From Streptomyces sp. NBC_00287 (GTDB taxonomy: Bacteria; Actinomycetota; Actinomycetes; Streptomycetales; Streptomycetaceae), in NCBI RefSeq assembly GCF_036173105.1, contig NZ_CP108053.1, positions 8,308,001 through 8,372,000 of the forward strand: 64,000 nucleotides of DNA, in the 5' to 3' direction. Positions 43,222 through 52,517 of this stretch are shown piece by piece. The notes under the pieces were generated by a model, which worked only from the letters and a program-made list of their open reading frames with translations, searched no databases and had not been told where the DNA came from. The position numbers were made by a program, and so were the translations under genes. Numbering within the stretch: position 1 is the stretch's first letter; every line of letters starts with the position of its first letter.

Positions 43222-44610
43222 ATGACCGCAGGACCCCCCACCCCGTCCCGCCGCACCCTGCTGCGCGCGCTGACCGCCGTACCCGCCTCCGCGCTGCTGC
43301 TGTCCGAAGCCCCCGGACTGCTCGGCACGGCAGTGGCCGCCGCGCCGCCGAGCGGCTCCGCCACCCGCTACACGATCGTGCCGTTCCTCAACAGCAACGA
43401 CGGCACGGTGAACGTCTACCAGTCCGACGACGCAACGGACTTCCGCCTGCTCCGCTCCTCCGCCTACACCCCGCCCAGCAACCGCATCCGCGACGCCAGC
43501 GTCATCAGGCATACGGACGGCTACTACTACGTCACGTACACGACGCACACTTGGCAGGACACGAGCACCACGATCGGCTTCGCGCGCAGCGCGGACCGGC
43601 TCAACTGGACGTTCCTCTACGACTATCCGGTCCCGATCGCGAACCTCTCCCGAGCCTGGGCGCCGGAGTTCTTCGTCGACAGCGACGGCAGCGTGAACAT
43701 CATCGTGTCCTGCTCGACGACGAACGACGAGTGGATCTTCACCCCTTACCGGCTGAGGGCGACCAACTCCACGCTGACGGCGTGGAGTTCACCGGTGGCC
43801 CTGTCGGGCATAGGCGCCAACCACATCGACACCTTCATCGTGAAGCTCGGCTCGACGTACCACGCCTTCACCAAGAACGAGACGACGAAGTACATCGAGT
43901 ACGGCACGGCGTCGAACCTGACGGGCCCTTATGTGATCTCCCGTACCGGCAACTGGGCGGGCTGGGGCAGCTACCGCGAGGGCCCGGCCCTGATCCAACT
44001 CGACAACGGCGCCTGGCGCCTGTTCTTCGACGGCTACGGCGACGGCCGCTACTACTACAGCGACAGCTACGACACCTTCGCGACGTGGTCGGCGCCGACG
44101 GCACTCCCCGCGATCTCGGGTACGGCACGCCACTTCACGGTGGTGAAGGAGACGGTGTCGGGCGGCCCGAGCCTGGCTCGGAACGTCACGCGCTCCTTCC
44201 AGTCGGCCAACTACGCGACGCGGTATTGGCAGCAGCAGTCGGCTTTGGTGAACCTCCCGGTGGTGAGCGCCTCCAGCACGACTGCGGAGAAGCAGGCATC
44301 GACCTTCACAGTCACCGCCGGCCTGGCCGACGCAAACGCCTACTCCTTCCGCGACGCCTCCGGCAACTACCTCCGCCACTGGGACTTCCGCGCCCGCTTC
44401 GACGCGAACAACGGCACGTCGACGTTCGCGCGGGACGCGACGTTCATCGCCCGGACGGGCTCGGGGACGGGTTCGCTGCGCTTCGAGTCGTACAACTACC
44501 CGGGGTATTACCTGCGGCACTACGGCTATCAACTGCGCGTGGAGCGCTCGGACGGGACGGACCTGTTCCGGCAGGACAGCTCGTTCGTGCCGGTGGGGGC
44601 CTGGGCATGA
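43222..44610 (+). CDS. Secreted GH43-type arabinanase/arabinofuranosidase with AbfB (CBM42) domain
   Basis: 462 residues. A twin-arginine signal peptide (SRRTLLRALTAVPASALLLS) shows Tat export. The middle ~290 residues form a five-bladed-propeller glycosidase of GH43 type (RDASVIRHTDGYYYVTYTTH; WAPEFFVDSDG; YREGPALIQ supplies the acid). The C-terminal ~150 residues are an AbfB arabinose-binding domain (NYPGYYLRHYGYQLRVE). It probably attacks arabinan or arabinoxylan side chains outside the cell. Confidence 0.88.
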   Translation: MTAGPPTPSRRTLLRALTAVPASALLLSEAPGLLGTAVAAAPPSGSATRYTIVPFLNSNDGTVNVYQSDDATDFRLLRSSAYTPPSNRIRDASVIRHTDGYYYVTYTTHTWQDTSTTIGFARSADRLNWTFLYDYPVPIANLSRAWAPEFFVDSDGSVNIIVSCSTTNDEWIFTPYRLRATNSTLTAWSSPVALSGIGANHIDTFIVKLGSTYHAFTKNETTKYIEYGTASNLTGPYVISRTGNWAGWGSYREGPALIQLDNGAWRLFFDGYGDGRYYYSDSYDTFATWSAPTALPAISGTARHFTVVKETVSGGPSLARNVTRSFQSANYATRYWQQQSALVNLPVVSASSTTAEKQASTFTVTAGLADANAYSFRDASGNYLRHWDFRARFDANNGTSTFARDATFIARTGSGTGSLRFESYNYPGYYLRHYGYQLRVERSDGTDLFRQDSSFVPVGAWA

Positions 44611-44639
44611 GCTGTGCTCAAGCAGACTACGGAGCAGCC

Positions 44640-45724
44640 CCGGTCAGTCGTGTGCCAGCGCTGGTCCACGAATGGGACGGTCGTGCCGGCCTTCTGCCGT
44701 TCGGCGACTTCCGCTACAGCGGGATCGACGGCGAAGGACGTGTTGGGAATGGCGGGCAGGGTGGCTCCGGAGCGGTTGTACAGGTTCTGTCCCTCCTCGG
44801 ATCCCAGGAAGTCGATGAACCTGAGCGCCGCCGTGCGATGCGCGCTGTCGGCGTTGAGTCCATACGCGGCCGACACGGCGCCGGGCATCCGGGTCTCCTC
44901 GGGATCGTCGGTGGCCGGCAGCGCGGTCATGCGCAGATCCAGGTCGGGAGCGGCGGCCCGAAGGGCGGAGAGCGTACTGGCGACCTGCACCACGCCCACT
45001 GCGCCGCCCTCCGCGACCTGGTCCAGGGCATCCTCGTAGGTGGTGTCGAGCGGCTGGGAACTGAAGCAGCCACGGTCGTTCATCGCGAGGTACTTCTCCA
45101 TGGCGGTCCGCCACCCGGACGCGGCGAGGGTCCGCTTGTCCCGATCCATCAGCTCGTCGAAATCGGGCTGATCCGCGTACACGGTCGTCGCGACCAGGGC
45201 ATAGTCGAAGAGCTGGGTCACCCAAGGGGTGGCGTTGCCAAGAGCGAACAACACTTTGCCGTGCTCCCGTGCGGTTGCGCACAGGTCGAGCAGTTCGCTC
45301 CAGGTGGTGGGGACAGCACCGCCGATCTCGTCCAGAGTGCGCTCGGAGTAGATGGCACCGATCGCGCTGAAGCTCATGGGCACCGCGTAGGTGATGCCCA
45401 GCACTTCGGTCACGGGTCTGACGCCTTCCGGAACGGTCCCGCTGAAGCGGCGCAGGGCCAGATCCTCCAGCAGGTTGTCGCGTTCGAGCGCCGTGACGGA
45501 GGCCGGGTTGTGTCGGCGTAGACGACGCTGACGTGCATGTCGGCGTTCTGCCGATGGAGGGCCGTGACGACACTGCTCATGGAGGACTTGTCGGTGACGT
45601 TGGCCATGACCGTGATCACCGTGTCCCGCCCCTCGGACGTGTCGAGGAGGGAACAACCGGCCAGCAGTGCGGATGCGCAGATGATCGCGAGCGCTGAGCG
45701 CGAAAGGCGTGTGGTGACGGGCAC
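44640..45724 (-). pseudogene. Decayed ABC sugar-binding lipoprotein gene
   Basis: The N-terminal part (from GTG 45724) has a lipoprotein signal (ICASALLAGCSLLDTSEG) and the first domain strand (VITVMANVTDK). At about 45500-45510 the frame changes and ~45 residues expected for the family are missing: it jumps from VVYADT to ALERDNLLEDLALRRFSG. The rest runs normally (AVPMSFSAIGAIYSERTLDE) to PFVDQRW, then loses the C-terminal ~100 residues. This is an internally deleted, frameshifted and truncated solute-binding protein gene. Confidence 0.82.
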
Positions 45725-45775
45725 GAACGGACTCCGGAAGCGAGAGGGGAGGTCAACCGATGCTCAGGATCCGCT

Positions 45776-46200
45776 GTGCCGTCAGGCTGCGGGACGAGCG
45801 CGTCGCCTTCCGAAAGGTCATCCTCCCCGCCGCGGGGTCCAAGCGGCTCGCCCTGACCATCCCGGCGCAGGACCTCACCGTTTGGAAAGCGGGTGCCTGG
45901 ACGCTCGTCCCCGGCTCCTACACCTTCGCTACGGCAGGCGGCGCGGTTCGGCCTCCGCCGCTGTCGGCAGGGCGGCGTACACCTGGACGACGTCGGTGCC
46001 CTGGCGGCGGCCCGTGTTGGTGACCGTGACGCTGAGGGTGACGCTCTGGGCCGCCTGGTCGTAGGCGGCTTCGACGGAGCCGTGGGCGAAGTTCGTGTAC
46101 GACAGCCCGTGGCCGAAGGGGAAGCGGGGCTGCTGGCCCTGGGCGTCGTAGTAGCGGTAGCCGACGGCGATGTCGTCGTCGTAGGAGACGGTGCCGTTCG
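45776..46200 (-). pseudogene. GH3 beta-glucosidase C-terminal fragment with its end inverted
   Basis: On the minus strand from ~46200 to ~45950 the reading gives VGYRYYDAQGQQPRFPFGHG, then LSYTNF and DVVQVYAALP: the end of the GH3 catalytic part and start of the fibronectin-like domain. The rest of that domain is found on the plus strand at 45776-45945 (AFRKVILPAAGSKRLALTIP ... VPGSYTF). The last ~170 bp have thus been inverted in place. No full gene remains. Confidence 0.75.
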
Positions 46201-46275
46201 TGCCGGGATAGTGGTCCAGAAGGCACGCAGGATGCCGGCGCCGTCGATGGTGGCCGCCTCGAACAGTTCCCGAAG
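46200..46275 (-). pseudogene. Fragment of an ABC sugar permease (EAA loop)
   Basis: The minus strand reads LRELFEAATIDGAGILRAFW, which is the EAA motif of MalF/MalG-type permeases. Nothing else of the gene is left. It joins the GH3 fragment in another frame. Confidence 0.5.
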
Positions 46276-46564
46276 ATGGTCAAGGGCATGGGCGGCGCGA
46301 TGGACCTGGTCCACGGCGCCCGCCGCGTCATCGTCCTGATGGAGCACACCGCCAAGGACGGACGGGGCACCGAAGATCCTCAAGGACTGCACCCTGCCGC
46401 TGACCGGCGAGCGCTGCGTGCACCGCATCATCACCGACCTGGGCGTCCTCGACGTCACCGACGACGGCCAGGCCCTGGTGGAGACGGACGCGGGCGTCAC
46501 CGCGGAGGACATCGCGGCCCGTACGGCCCGTACGGACGCACCGCTGCGCATGGACGTCTTTTGA
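46270..46564 (+). pseudogene. 3-oxoacid CoA-transferase subunit B fragment, frameshifted
   Basis: The plus strand reads KMVKGMGGAMDLVHGARRVI, then VLMEHTAKDG; after a frameshift it continues PKILKDCTLPLTGERCVHRI and TAEDIAARTARTDAPLRMDV to a TGA at 46564. This is the C-terminal half of ScoB/PcaJ-type subunits. No subunit A gene is present. Confidence 0.8.
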
Positions 46565-46714
46565 TGCGCGTTCCGCGTGCGCCGAAGGCCGGTGAGGTGG
46601 CGAAGCCGCCGAAACGGTCCGGGCCACTCCGCCACATCCGTGGGGGTGCCGGACCAGCGGCGTGACCATTTCGGAGGCTCTGGCTCAGCCCGGTTGGCTG
46701 GGTGCGGTACGCGG

Positions 46715-47764
46715 TCAGGCGGTGGTCACCCGGGTTGCGGTTTCCTTGCGGATGGCGGGGGCGACTTCGGTGGCCAGGAGCTCGATGGAGTCGTGAACCA
46801 TGCCGGGCGGCATGCCACCGAAGTCGATCTGCCCCATGAACCGGTCGATGCCGAGAAGTTCGCGTTCGGTGAGGACCTTGTCGATGACTTCCTGCGGGCT
46901 GCCGGTCATCAGCGCGCCAAGAGGGCTCGCGACGGCTTCGAACTGGTCGGCATCGATGAGCCAACCGCGGCCATTAGGGGTCTTCGGCCGCAGGTACTCG
47001 CGGTAGTACGGGTAGAGGGCATCGCGGGCGCCCTGGGAGGTCTTGGCGACGTAGAAGTGGCTGGTGAGGCCTAGGCGGAGCGTGTCGGGGGTGTGGCCGG
47101 CGGCCTGGCCGGTGGCGCGGTAGTGCTCGGTGAGGGGCCGAGCGCGGCGGATGTCTCCGCCGATGAGCCCGAGGGTCATGGGCAGGCCGAGGCGTGCGGC
47201 GCGTTCCGCGCTGGCGGGGGTGCCGCCGACGCCGAGCCACAGGGGCAGTTTCTTCTGCTGGGGGCGGGGCGGGACGGGCACGTTGTCGAGGGCGGGGCGG
47301 TGGCGGCCGGACCAGGTGACGTGCTCGCCTGCGCGGATGGCGAGCAGGAGGTCGAGCTTCTCGGCGAAGACGTCGTCGTAGTGGGCGGGGTCGATGCCGA
47401 AGAGGGTGAAGGCTTCGAGGAAGGCGCTGCGTCCGGCGATGATCTCGGCTCGGCCCTGGCTGAGGTGGTCCAGGGAGGCGAAGTCCTGGTGGAGGCGGAC
47501 GGGGTCGAGGGTGGAGAGGACGGAGACGGCGCTGGTGAGGCGGATACGGGTGGTGGCCTGGGCTATCGCGGCCAGCGGGACGGCGGGGTTGGCGACGGAG
47601 AAGTCGGGACTGTGGTGTTCGCCGAGGCCGAAGACGTCGAGGCCGGCCTGGTCGGCGGCGATGGCGTAGGAGACGATCTCGCGGGTGCGGCGGGCCGGGT
47701 CGTGAAGGCGGCCGGTGGCGGGGTCGGTCTGCAGGTCGGACAGGGAAAGGATGCCGAGTTCCAC
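46715..47764 (-). CDS. LLM-class flavin-dependent oxidoreductase
   Basis: 349 residues, luciferase-like monooxygenase fold: FGLGEHHSPDF, RIRLTSAVSVLSTLDPVRLH and IIAGRSAF are family hallmarks (MsnO8-type branch). It would use reduced FMN or F420; the substrate is unknown. GTG 47764 has AAGGAG upstream, which lies in the remains of the gene before it. Confidence 0.92.
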   Translation of the reverse strand: MELGILSLSDLQTDPATGRLHDPARRTREIVSYAIAADQAGLDVFGLGEHHSPDFSVANPAVPLAAIAQATTRIRLTSAVSVLSTLDPVRLHQDFASLDHLSQGRAEIIAGRSAFLEAFTLFGIDPAHYDDVFAEKLDLLLAIRAGEHVTWSGRHRPALDNVPVPPRPQQKKLPLWLGVGGTPASAERAARLGLPMTLGLIGGDIRRARPLTEHYRATGQAAGHTPDTLRLGLTSHFYVAKTSQGARDALYPYYREYLRPKTPNGRGWLIDADQFEAVASPLGALMTGSPQEVIDKVLTERELLGIDRFMGQIDFGGMPPGMVHDSIELLATEVAPAIRKETATRVTTA

Positions 47765-47774
47765 GGCACGCTCC

Positions 47775-47963
47775 TTACGGGGGAAAAGTCCCGTCGCTCA
47801 GGTCGACGGTGGCCGTGCGCAGCCCGCGCTCGGCGAGTCCGGCGAGTCGGTCGGTGGTGCGGCCGAGGGCCAGGATGTCGTCGGCGGCGGTGCCGCGCTG
47901 GAGGAGGGCGTCGATGGTGAAGGCGCCGAACCTGCCGGTGGCGCCGATGATCGCGACGGTCAC
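47775..47963 (-). pseudogene. Truncated NmrA-like NAD(P)-binding protein gene
   Basis: Only 62 codons: MTVAIIGATGRFGAFTIDAL and on to LSDGTFPP. The Rossmann motif GATGRFG and a good ribosome-binding site remain, but the family has ~280 residues. The frame ends at the Shine-Dalgarno of the LLM gene, so a deletion has removed the rest. Confidence 0.72.
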
Positions 47964-47990
47964 GGGGATGGTCTTCCTCGTGTGCGGGGG

Positions 47991-48632
47991 TCAGTTGCTG
48001 ATGGCGGGTGCGCGGCCGATGTAGGTAGTGTCGTCGACCTGCGCAGCGGTGAAGGCGGCGATGTCGGCGCGGCTGACGGCGAAGCCGAGCTTGTCGGTGC
48101 CGAAGAAGCCGGTGCGCACCCTGGACTGCCTGGGGGTGTCCTTGGGGGCGATGAAGCGGACGATGGTCCAGTCCAGGCCGGAGTCCATGATCCGGCTCGA
48201 CATGCCAGTGATCTCCTCGTAGGCGCGCGGCATGAAGGTGCGCGGCATGAAGGCGATCAGGCGGGTGACGAGGGTCGGCTTCTCGTGCGGGTCGAGGATC
48301 GCCGGGGTGGCGTGGCCGATGTAGCGGCGCACGCCGTGGTGTTTCATGGCGGCGAGGATGTGGCCGGTCCCGGCGACGAGCGGCAGGCCGGTGGCCTTGC
48401 GGTCAAGGCTCGGCCCCAGCGCGCTGACGACGGCGTTCGCTCCGGCGACGGCCGAGTCGATGGCGTCCTTGTCGGACATCTCACCGGCCACCACGCGGAC
48501 GCGGTCGCCCCAGGAAGCGGGGATCTTCTGCGGATTGCGGGCGTAGGCGGTGACCTGGTGGCCGCGGTCGACGAGTTCGGCGACGGTCAGGGAACCGATC
48601 GCGCCGGTGGCACCGAAGACAGTGACGTTCAT
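47991..48632 (-). CDS. NAD(P)H-binding atypical SDR protein
   Basis: 213 residues. Rossmann motif FGATGAIGSLTVAELVDRGH, NAVVSALGP and the C-terminal SRADIAAF typical of NAD(P)H-binding (NmrA/SDR-a) proteins. It may reduce a small carbonyl or sense redox state. It is in line with the zinc-free oxidoreductase gene upstream and probably cotranscribed. Confidence 0.88.
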   Translation of the reverse strand: MNVTVFGATGAIGSLTVAELVDRGHQVTAYARNPQKIPASWGDRVRVVAGEMSDKDAIDSAVAGANAVVSALGPSLDRKATGLPLVAGTGHILAAMKHHGVRRYIGHATPAILDPHEKPTLVTRLIAFMPRTFMPRAYEEITGMSSRIMDSGLDWTIVRFIAPKDTPRQSRVRTGFFGTDKLGFAVSRADIAAFTAAQVDDTTYIGRAPAISN

Positions 48633-48699
48633 GCGGGTTCGTTCCTTCAAGGGGAGTGGAGAGGGGCGGCGGTGGCCAGGCCGCGGGACGGCGTGGTGG

Positions 48700-49638
48700 T
48701 CAGGCGCAGGTGACGGTGATCTTGCCGAGGGTCCCGGCGCCGAAGGCGTCGAATGCCTCGGGCCCCTGCTCCAAGGAGTAGGTGGCGGTGACCGGGACGC
48801 GCAGCGCCTCGGAAGCGGCATGGCCGGCCAGCGTGTCCAAGGTCTGGGTGCTGGGGTCGGCCGTGATCGAGTGGACAGTGACACCTTCGGTCCCGACGGC
48901 CTCCTGGGTCAGGCCCAGGGTGGAGGCGATCCGGCCACCCTCGCGCAGCAGGCCCACCAGCTGCGCGGCGTCGCCCGCCATGTGCAGCACCGCGTCGATG
49001 CCCTCGGGGGCCAGCGCTCGGACCTGGGCGCCGAGATCGGCCGTGTAGTCCACGGCCGTGACATCGGCGTCGGTCAGGCCGGTGACGAAGTCGGCCCCGG
49101 CGCCGGGGCGGGCGGTCGCGATCACCCGGGCACCGCGGGCGGCGGCCAACTGCACGGCCAGCGCACCGACACCGCCGGTGGCGCCGGAGACCAGCACCGT
49201 CTCACCCTTCTCAAGAGCTGCCGCCTCCACGCTGTTCAGCGCGGCCGTGCCCGCCAGCCCGAGCGCACCCGCGTCCTTCACGTCCAGGCCCTCGGGGATC
49301 CGGGCGACGCCGTAGCCGGCGCTGACAGTGACGTACTCGGCCAGCGCACCGCCGCCGAGGTACGGCTTCATCGCCACACCGAAGACCGCGTCTCCGGGCG
49401 AGAAGGCGTCCACGCCCTCACCGACGGCCTCGACGGTGCCGGCGAAGTCCATGCCGAGCACCAGCGGGAAGCGGTGCTCCATCATTCCCTCCAGCAGGCC
49501 CGAGGTGACCGACAGGTCGAAGCCGTTGACCGACGATCCGGCGACCTTCACCAGCAGCTCACCAGCCGCGGGCGTGGGGGTCTCGACCTCGGCGAGGGCC
49601 GGGGCGGAGGGGACCTTGCTCAGTGTGAGTGCACGCAT
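48700..49638 (-). CDS. NADP-dependent oxidoreductase, quinone-reductase type (MDR)
   Basis: 312 residues. GroES-like N-terminus (SSVNGFDLSVTSGLLEG, VLGMDFAGTVEAVGEGVDAF), then the cofactor motif SGATGGVGALAVQLAAARGA. There are no zinc ligands, as in quinone oxidoreductases. First gene of a leftward operon divergent from a TetR gene, so that regulator probably represses it. Confidence 0.92.
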   Translation of the reverse strand: MRALTLSKVPSAPALAEVETPTPAAGELLVKVAGSSVNGFDLSVTSGLLEGMMEHRFPLVLGMDFAGTVEAVGEGVDAFSPGDAVFGVAMKPYLGGGALAEYVTVSAGYGVARIPEGLDVKDAGALGLAGTAALNSVEAAALEKGETVLVSGATGGVGALAVQLAAARGARVIATARPGAGADFVTGLTDADVTAVDYTADLGAQVRALAPEGIDAVLHMAGDAAQLVGLLREGGRIASTLGLTQEAVGTEGVTVHSITADPSTQTLDTLAGHAASEALRVPVTATYSLEQGPEAFDAFGAGTLGKITVTCA

Positions 49639-49738
49639 GACAACAACCTCTCGACAATTGGAACGGCCTTCCCGTTTCCATATTGTCCAGCGTAGCAACA
49701 CAAGTGGGCCGCTTGTTCCACTTCGGTAGGGTGTTTCC
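49639..49738. promoter_or_regulatory. Divergent promoter region with two inverted repeats
   Basis: AAGTGG-N10-CCACTT at 49702-49723 and an imperfect GGAACGG-N5-CCGTTTCC at 49660-49679. Both are candidate TetR operators between the oxidoreductase gene and the TetR gene at 49739. Confidence 0.5.
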
Positions 49739-50422
49739 ATGACTTCTTCCGCAGCTTCCGAAGCAGCCCCGGCCGAGCGACCCGGAACCGGGCTGCGCGT
49801 CGACGCCGAACGCAACCGCGACCGCATCCTCGCCGCCGCCCGCCGTCTCTACGCCCGCGAGGGCCTCGGTGTCTCCATGGCCTCCGTCGCCCGCGAGGCC
49901 GGTGTCGGCAAGGCCACCCTTTCCCGCCGCTTCGCCACTCGGGAGGACCTGATCAACGCGGTCTTCGCCGACCGCATGGACGCCTATGCGGCGGCCGTCA
50001 CCGTGGCCCTGGAGGACCCCGACCTCTGGCACGGCTTCACCGGCTACCTCTACGCCATCTGCGCCATGCAGGCCGCCGACCGGGGATTCGCCGACGTCCT
50101 GACCATGACCTTCCCCGCCGCCAAGGCCCTGGAGGCGCGACGGGCCGAGGCGTACCACGGCGTCCTGGAACTCATCTCCCGCGCCAAGGAGACAGGACAC
50201 CTGCGCGAGGACGTCACCGACCGGGACCTGCCCATCCTGCTCATGGCCAACGCCGGGGTCGTGAGCGCCGCGGGTGCCGCCGCTCCCGACGCCTGGCGCC
50301 GCCTGGTCGCCCACATGATCCGCTCCTACGCCGCCCCCGGCGCCCCGATACCGCCCATGCCGGAGGCGCCCGCACCCACCGCCCTCTACCGCGCCATGGT
50401 CCGCCTCGGCCGGCCCGGCTGA
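49739..50422 (+). CDS. TetR-family regulator
   Basis: 227 residues. The helix-turn-helix is LGVSMASVAREAGVGKATLS, then RRFATREDL; a helical ligand domain follows, with a Pro-rich tail. It is divergent from the oxidoreductase operon and probably controls it and itself from the 100-base gap. Confidence 0.93.
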   Translation: MTSSAASEAAPAERPGTGLRVDAERNRDRILAAARRLYAREGLGVSMASVAREAGVGKATLSRRFATREDLINAVFADRMDAYAAAVTVALEDPDLWHGFTGYLYAICAMQAADRGFADVLTMTFPAAKALEARRAEAYHGVLELISRAKETGHLREDVTDRDLPILLMANAGVVSAAGAAAPDAWRRLVAHMIRSYAAPGAPIPPMPEAPAPTALYRAMVRLGRPG

Positions 50423-50473
50423 CGCGAAGGCCCGCGGCCGGCGATGCCGCTCCGGCAGGCCTCCCTCCGAGCG

Positions 50474-51337
50474 TCAGGGGCGCCCGACAGCCCGCAGAAA
50501 CGCCTCGGCGAAGATCTCCACCGTGTCCTCCGTGGCGGGCAGGTCCGCGCCGTCCAGGTGCTCGGCGACGGGACGCAGGCGGAGGTGGAGCGCCAAGGGG
50601 CCGATCATCTGCTGGAGCAGCGGTACCACCGGCAGGTCACGGATGCGTCCGGCGGCGATCTCGTCGGCCGGCCAGCGTCCGACGCCATCGAGCATGCGGG
50701 GGAAGTAGCGCTCATGCAGGGCCTGCATCACCGGATCGCCGGGCCGGGCGAGGGCATCGGCGAGCATGGCGGGCCACGCTTCAGGGCGTCGGTCATGAGG
50801 CGGTAAACGGTACGGACGGTCTCCGGCAGATCCCCCCGCGGGCCGGACAGCATGTTCTCGATGTCCAGCACAGGGTTGTAGCGCTCGTAGACGGTGAACA
50901 GCAGCTCGTTGCGGCCACCGAAGGTGGCGTACAGGCTCGGCAGGAGCACTGGGCCTCGGCGGCGACCTTCTCCAACGTGGCGGCGGCGAGACCCTCGGCA
51001 CTGATGAGCGTGGCCGCCGCCGCCACCGCCCGCTCACGGAGAGCCGGTGCCCGCCCGGGTCCACGCCGGCGGCACGCACCGCCTCGTCCAGCGCATGACG
51101 GGTTCCCCCCAGGCGCCGCAGCAGGGTGCTGCGGGAGATGCCCGCCTCCGCGGCCACCACGTTCACAGGGATGTCGGCGACGGGCACGCCTCGTCCCTGG
51201 GAGGCACGAAGCGCCGCTCGCACCACGTCCTCCAGTCCGCGCCCGGCCGACGCGCTGCCACCGCACCCCCGCTCTGGCCCCGCCCGCCCCCTTCTCAGCG
51301 GCGAGTGAGCAGGGCCGAAGGAGATCACGAACCGCAT
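50474..51337 (-). pseudogene. Frameshifted TetR-type regulator with two HTH segments
   Basis: Four pieces in changing frames line up in order: a first HTH-like segment (VPVADIPVNVVAAEAGISRS), then VRERAVAAAATL-like sequence read as ALRERAVAAAATLISAEGLA, then PSLYATFGGRNELLFTVYER, then MQALHERYFPRMLDGVGRWP to the end at 50474. At least three frame changes lie near 51050, 50940 and 50790. The protein cannot be made as a whole. Its 5' end overlaps the start of the permease-like gene on the other strand. Confidence 0.75.
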
Positions 51338-52300
51338 GTCCGATCTCTCACCGCCACGACCGGGCCGGCGACCCGGCGGTCCGGCAGCAAGCGGAAGCTC
51401 GTCGCCGTCCTGCTGGGACTGACCGCCGTGGTCACCCTCATGCTGTGCGCCTTCGCCCTGCCCAGCGTCAACAGCGGCCCGCACGAAATGCCGGCCGACG
51501 TCACCGGCACACACGCCACCGCCGAAGAGCTCGCGCACAAGCTGAACGGCTCCGAGTGGGACGTCACTGTGTACGACAACACGGACGCCCTCGCGTCCGC
51601 CATCAAGGAGCGGGACATCACCGGCGGCATCGCGGTGATCGAAGGCCGCGTCGACGTCTACACCGCCACCGCTGGCGCCCCCATGGGCAGCAGCGCGCTC
51701 ACCACCCTGGGCAACACCCTCGCGGCGCAGCTGGACACCAAAGCCACCGTGCACGACCTCGTGCCCTTCCCTGACGACGACCCACGCGGTGCCGCCGCCG
51801 CCGCACTGCCGTTGATATTCGGTGGCATGGTCCCCGCCGCCCTGCTGAGCCGCCTCTTCCCCGGGCACGCCGGGCTGCGTACCCGCCTCGCGGGCGCCAT
51901 GCTGTTCTCGCTGCTCGCCGGCGCCGCCGTCACCGCGTTCCTGCGGTACGGCACCGGATCGCTCAGCGGCACCTACTGGCTCACCGCCCTCGGCGTCAGC
52001 CTCGGCATGGCCGCCCTCTCCATGATGTTCCTGGGCAACCCCCTGTCCGGACTGAGCAGCGGCCCCCACTGGCTGCCCTCCGGCTGGTCCACCTTGGGTC
52101 AGCTCCTGCCGCCCGGCGCCTCCGGCAGCCTGCTGCGCGCCAACGCCTACTTCGACGGAACCGGCGCCATGCCCCCGGCCCTGGTGCTCACCGCGTGGGT
52201 CGCTCTCGGACTCGTGCTCGTCTTGATCGCCGACCGCCGAGGCCCGAAGGCTGTCGCCCCGACCGCGACCGTCTCGCCGGCACAACCCATCACGGCCTGA
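51305..52300 (+). CDS. ABC-transporter permease-like membrane protein (YhgE/Pip-related)
   Basis: About 331 residues. One N-terminal helix (KLVAVLLGLTAVVTLMLCAF), an external domain of ~120 residues (SEWDVTVYDNTDALASAIKE) and ~5 helices at the end. This layout is found in actinobacterial ABC-2-type permease-like proteins often paired with TetR genes. The start is uncertain: GTG 51305 is in frame, while the ATG at 51335 behind GAAGGAG is in another frame, so the 5' end may be damaged like its neighbour. Confidence 0.7.
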   Translation: MSRAEGDHEPHVRSLTATTGPATRRSGSKRKLVAVLLGLTAVVTLMLCAFALPSVNSGPHEMPADVTGTHATAEELAHKLNGSEWDVTVYDNTDALASAIKERDITGGIAVIEGRVDVYTATAGAPMGSSALTTLGNTLAAQLDTKATVHDLVPFPDDDPRGAAAAALPLIFGGMVPAALLSRLFPGHAGLRTRLAGAMLFSLLAGAAVTAFLRYGTGSLSGTYWLTALGVSLGMAALSMMFLGNPLSGLSSGPHWLPSGWSTLGQLLPPGASGSLLRANAYFDGTGAMPPALVLTAWVALGLVLVLIADRRGPKAVAPTATVSPAQPITA

Positions 52301-52359
52301 ACCGGGTACGGGAGGCAATCTCCTGGGGGATCAACGAGCACGTCCCGCTTATCACCTGG

Positions 52360-52380
52360 TACTCGGTCAGTACTCGGTCA
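52360..52380. repeat. Two tandem TACTCGGTCA copies
   Basis: 10-bp copies at 52360-52369 and 52371-52380, 11 bp apart; they also form GTACT-N5-AGTAC. They look like a regulator site, but no gene starts after them: the next gene is read from the other side. They may be left from a lost promoter. Confidence 0.6.
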
Positions 52381-52517
52381 TGCTCGACGAGAAAGGCAGT
52401 CGTCAGACCCGCGCAACCCCACGAAACCGCAGGTCAGGCGTACGCACCCGGTCCCGCGGAAGTGACCGGGCTGCGCACCCCGCGCCGTGCCGCAGTCCAG
52501 TCACCTCGGGGGACCGG

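Noticed and set aside
46681..46705. Short CAGCC/GGCTG hairpin before the LLM gene end as a terminator
   Set aside because: Only 5 bp of stem; too weak to report as a feature.
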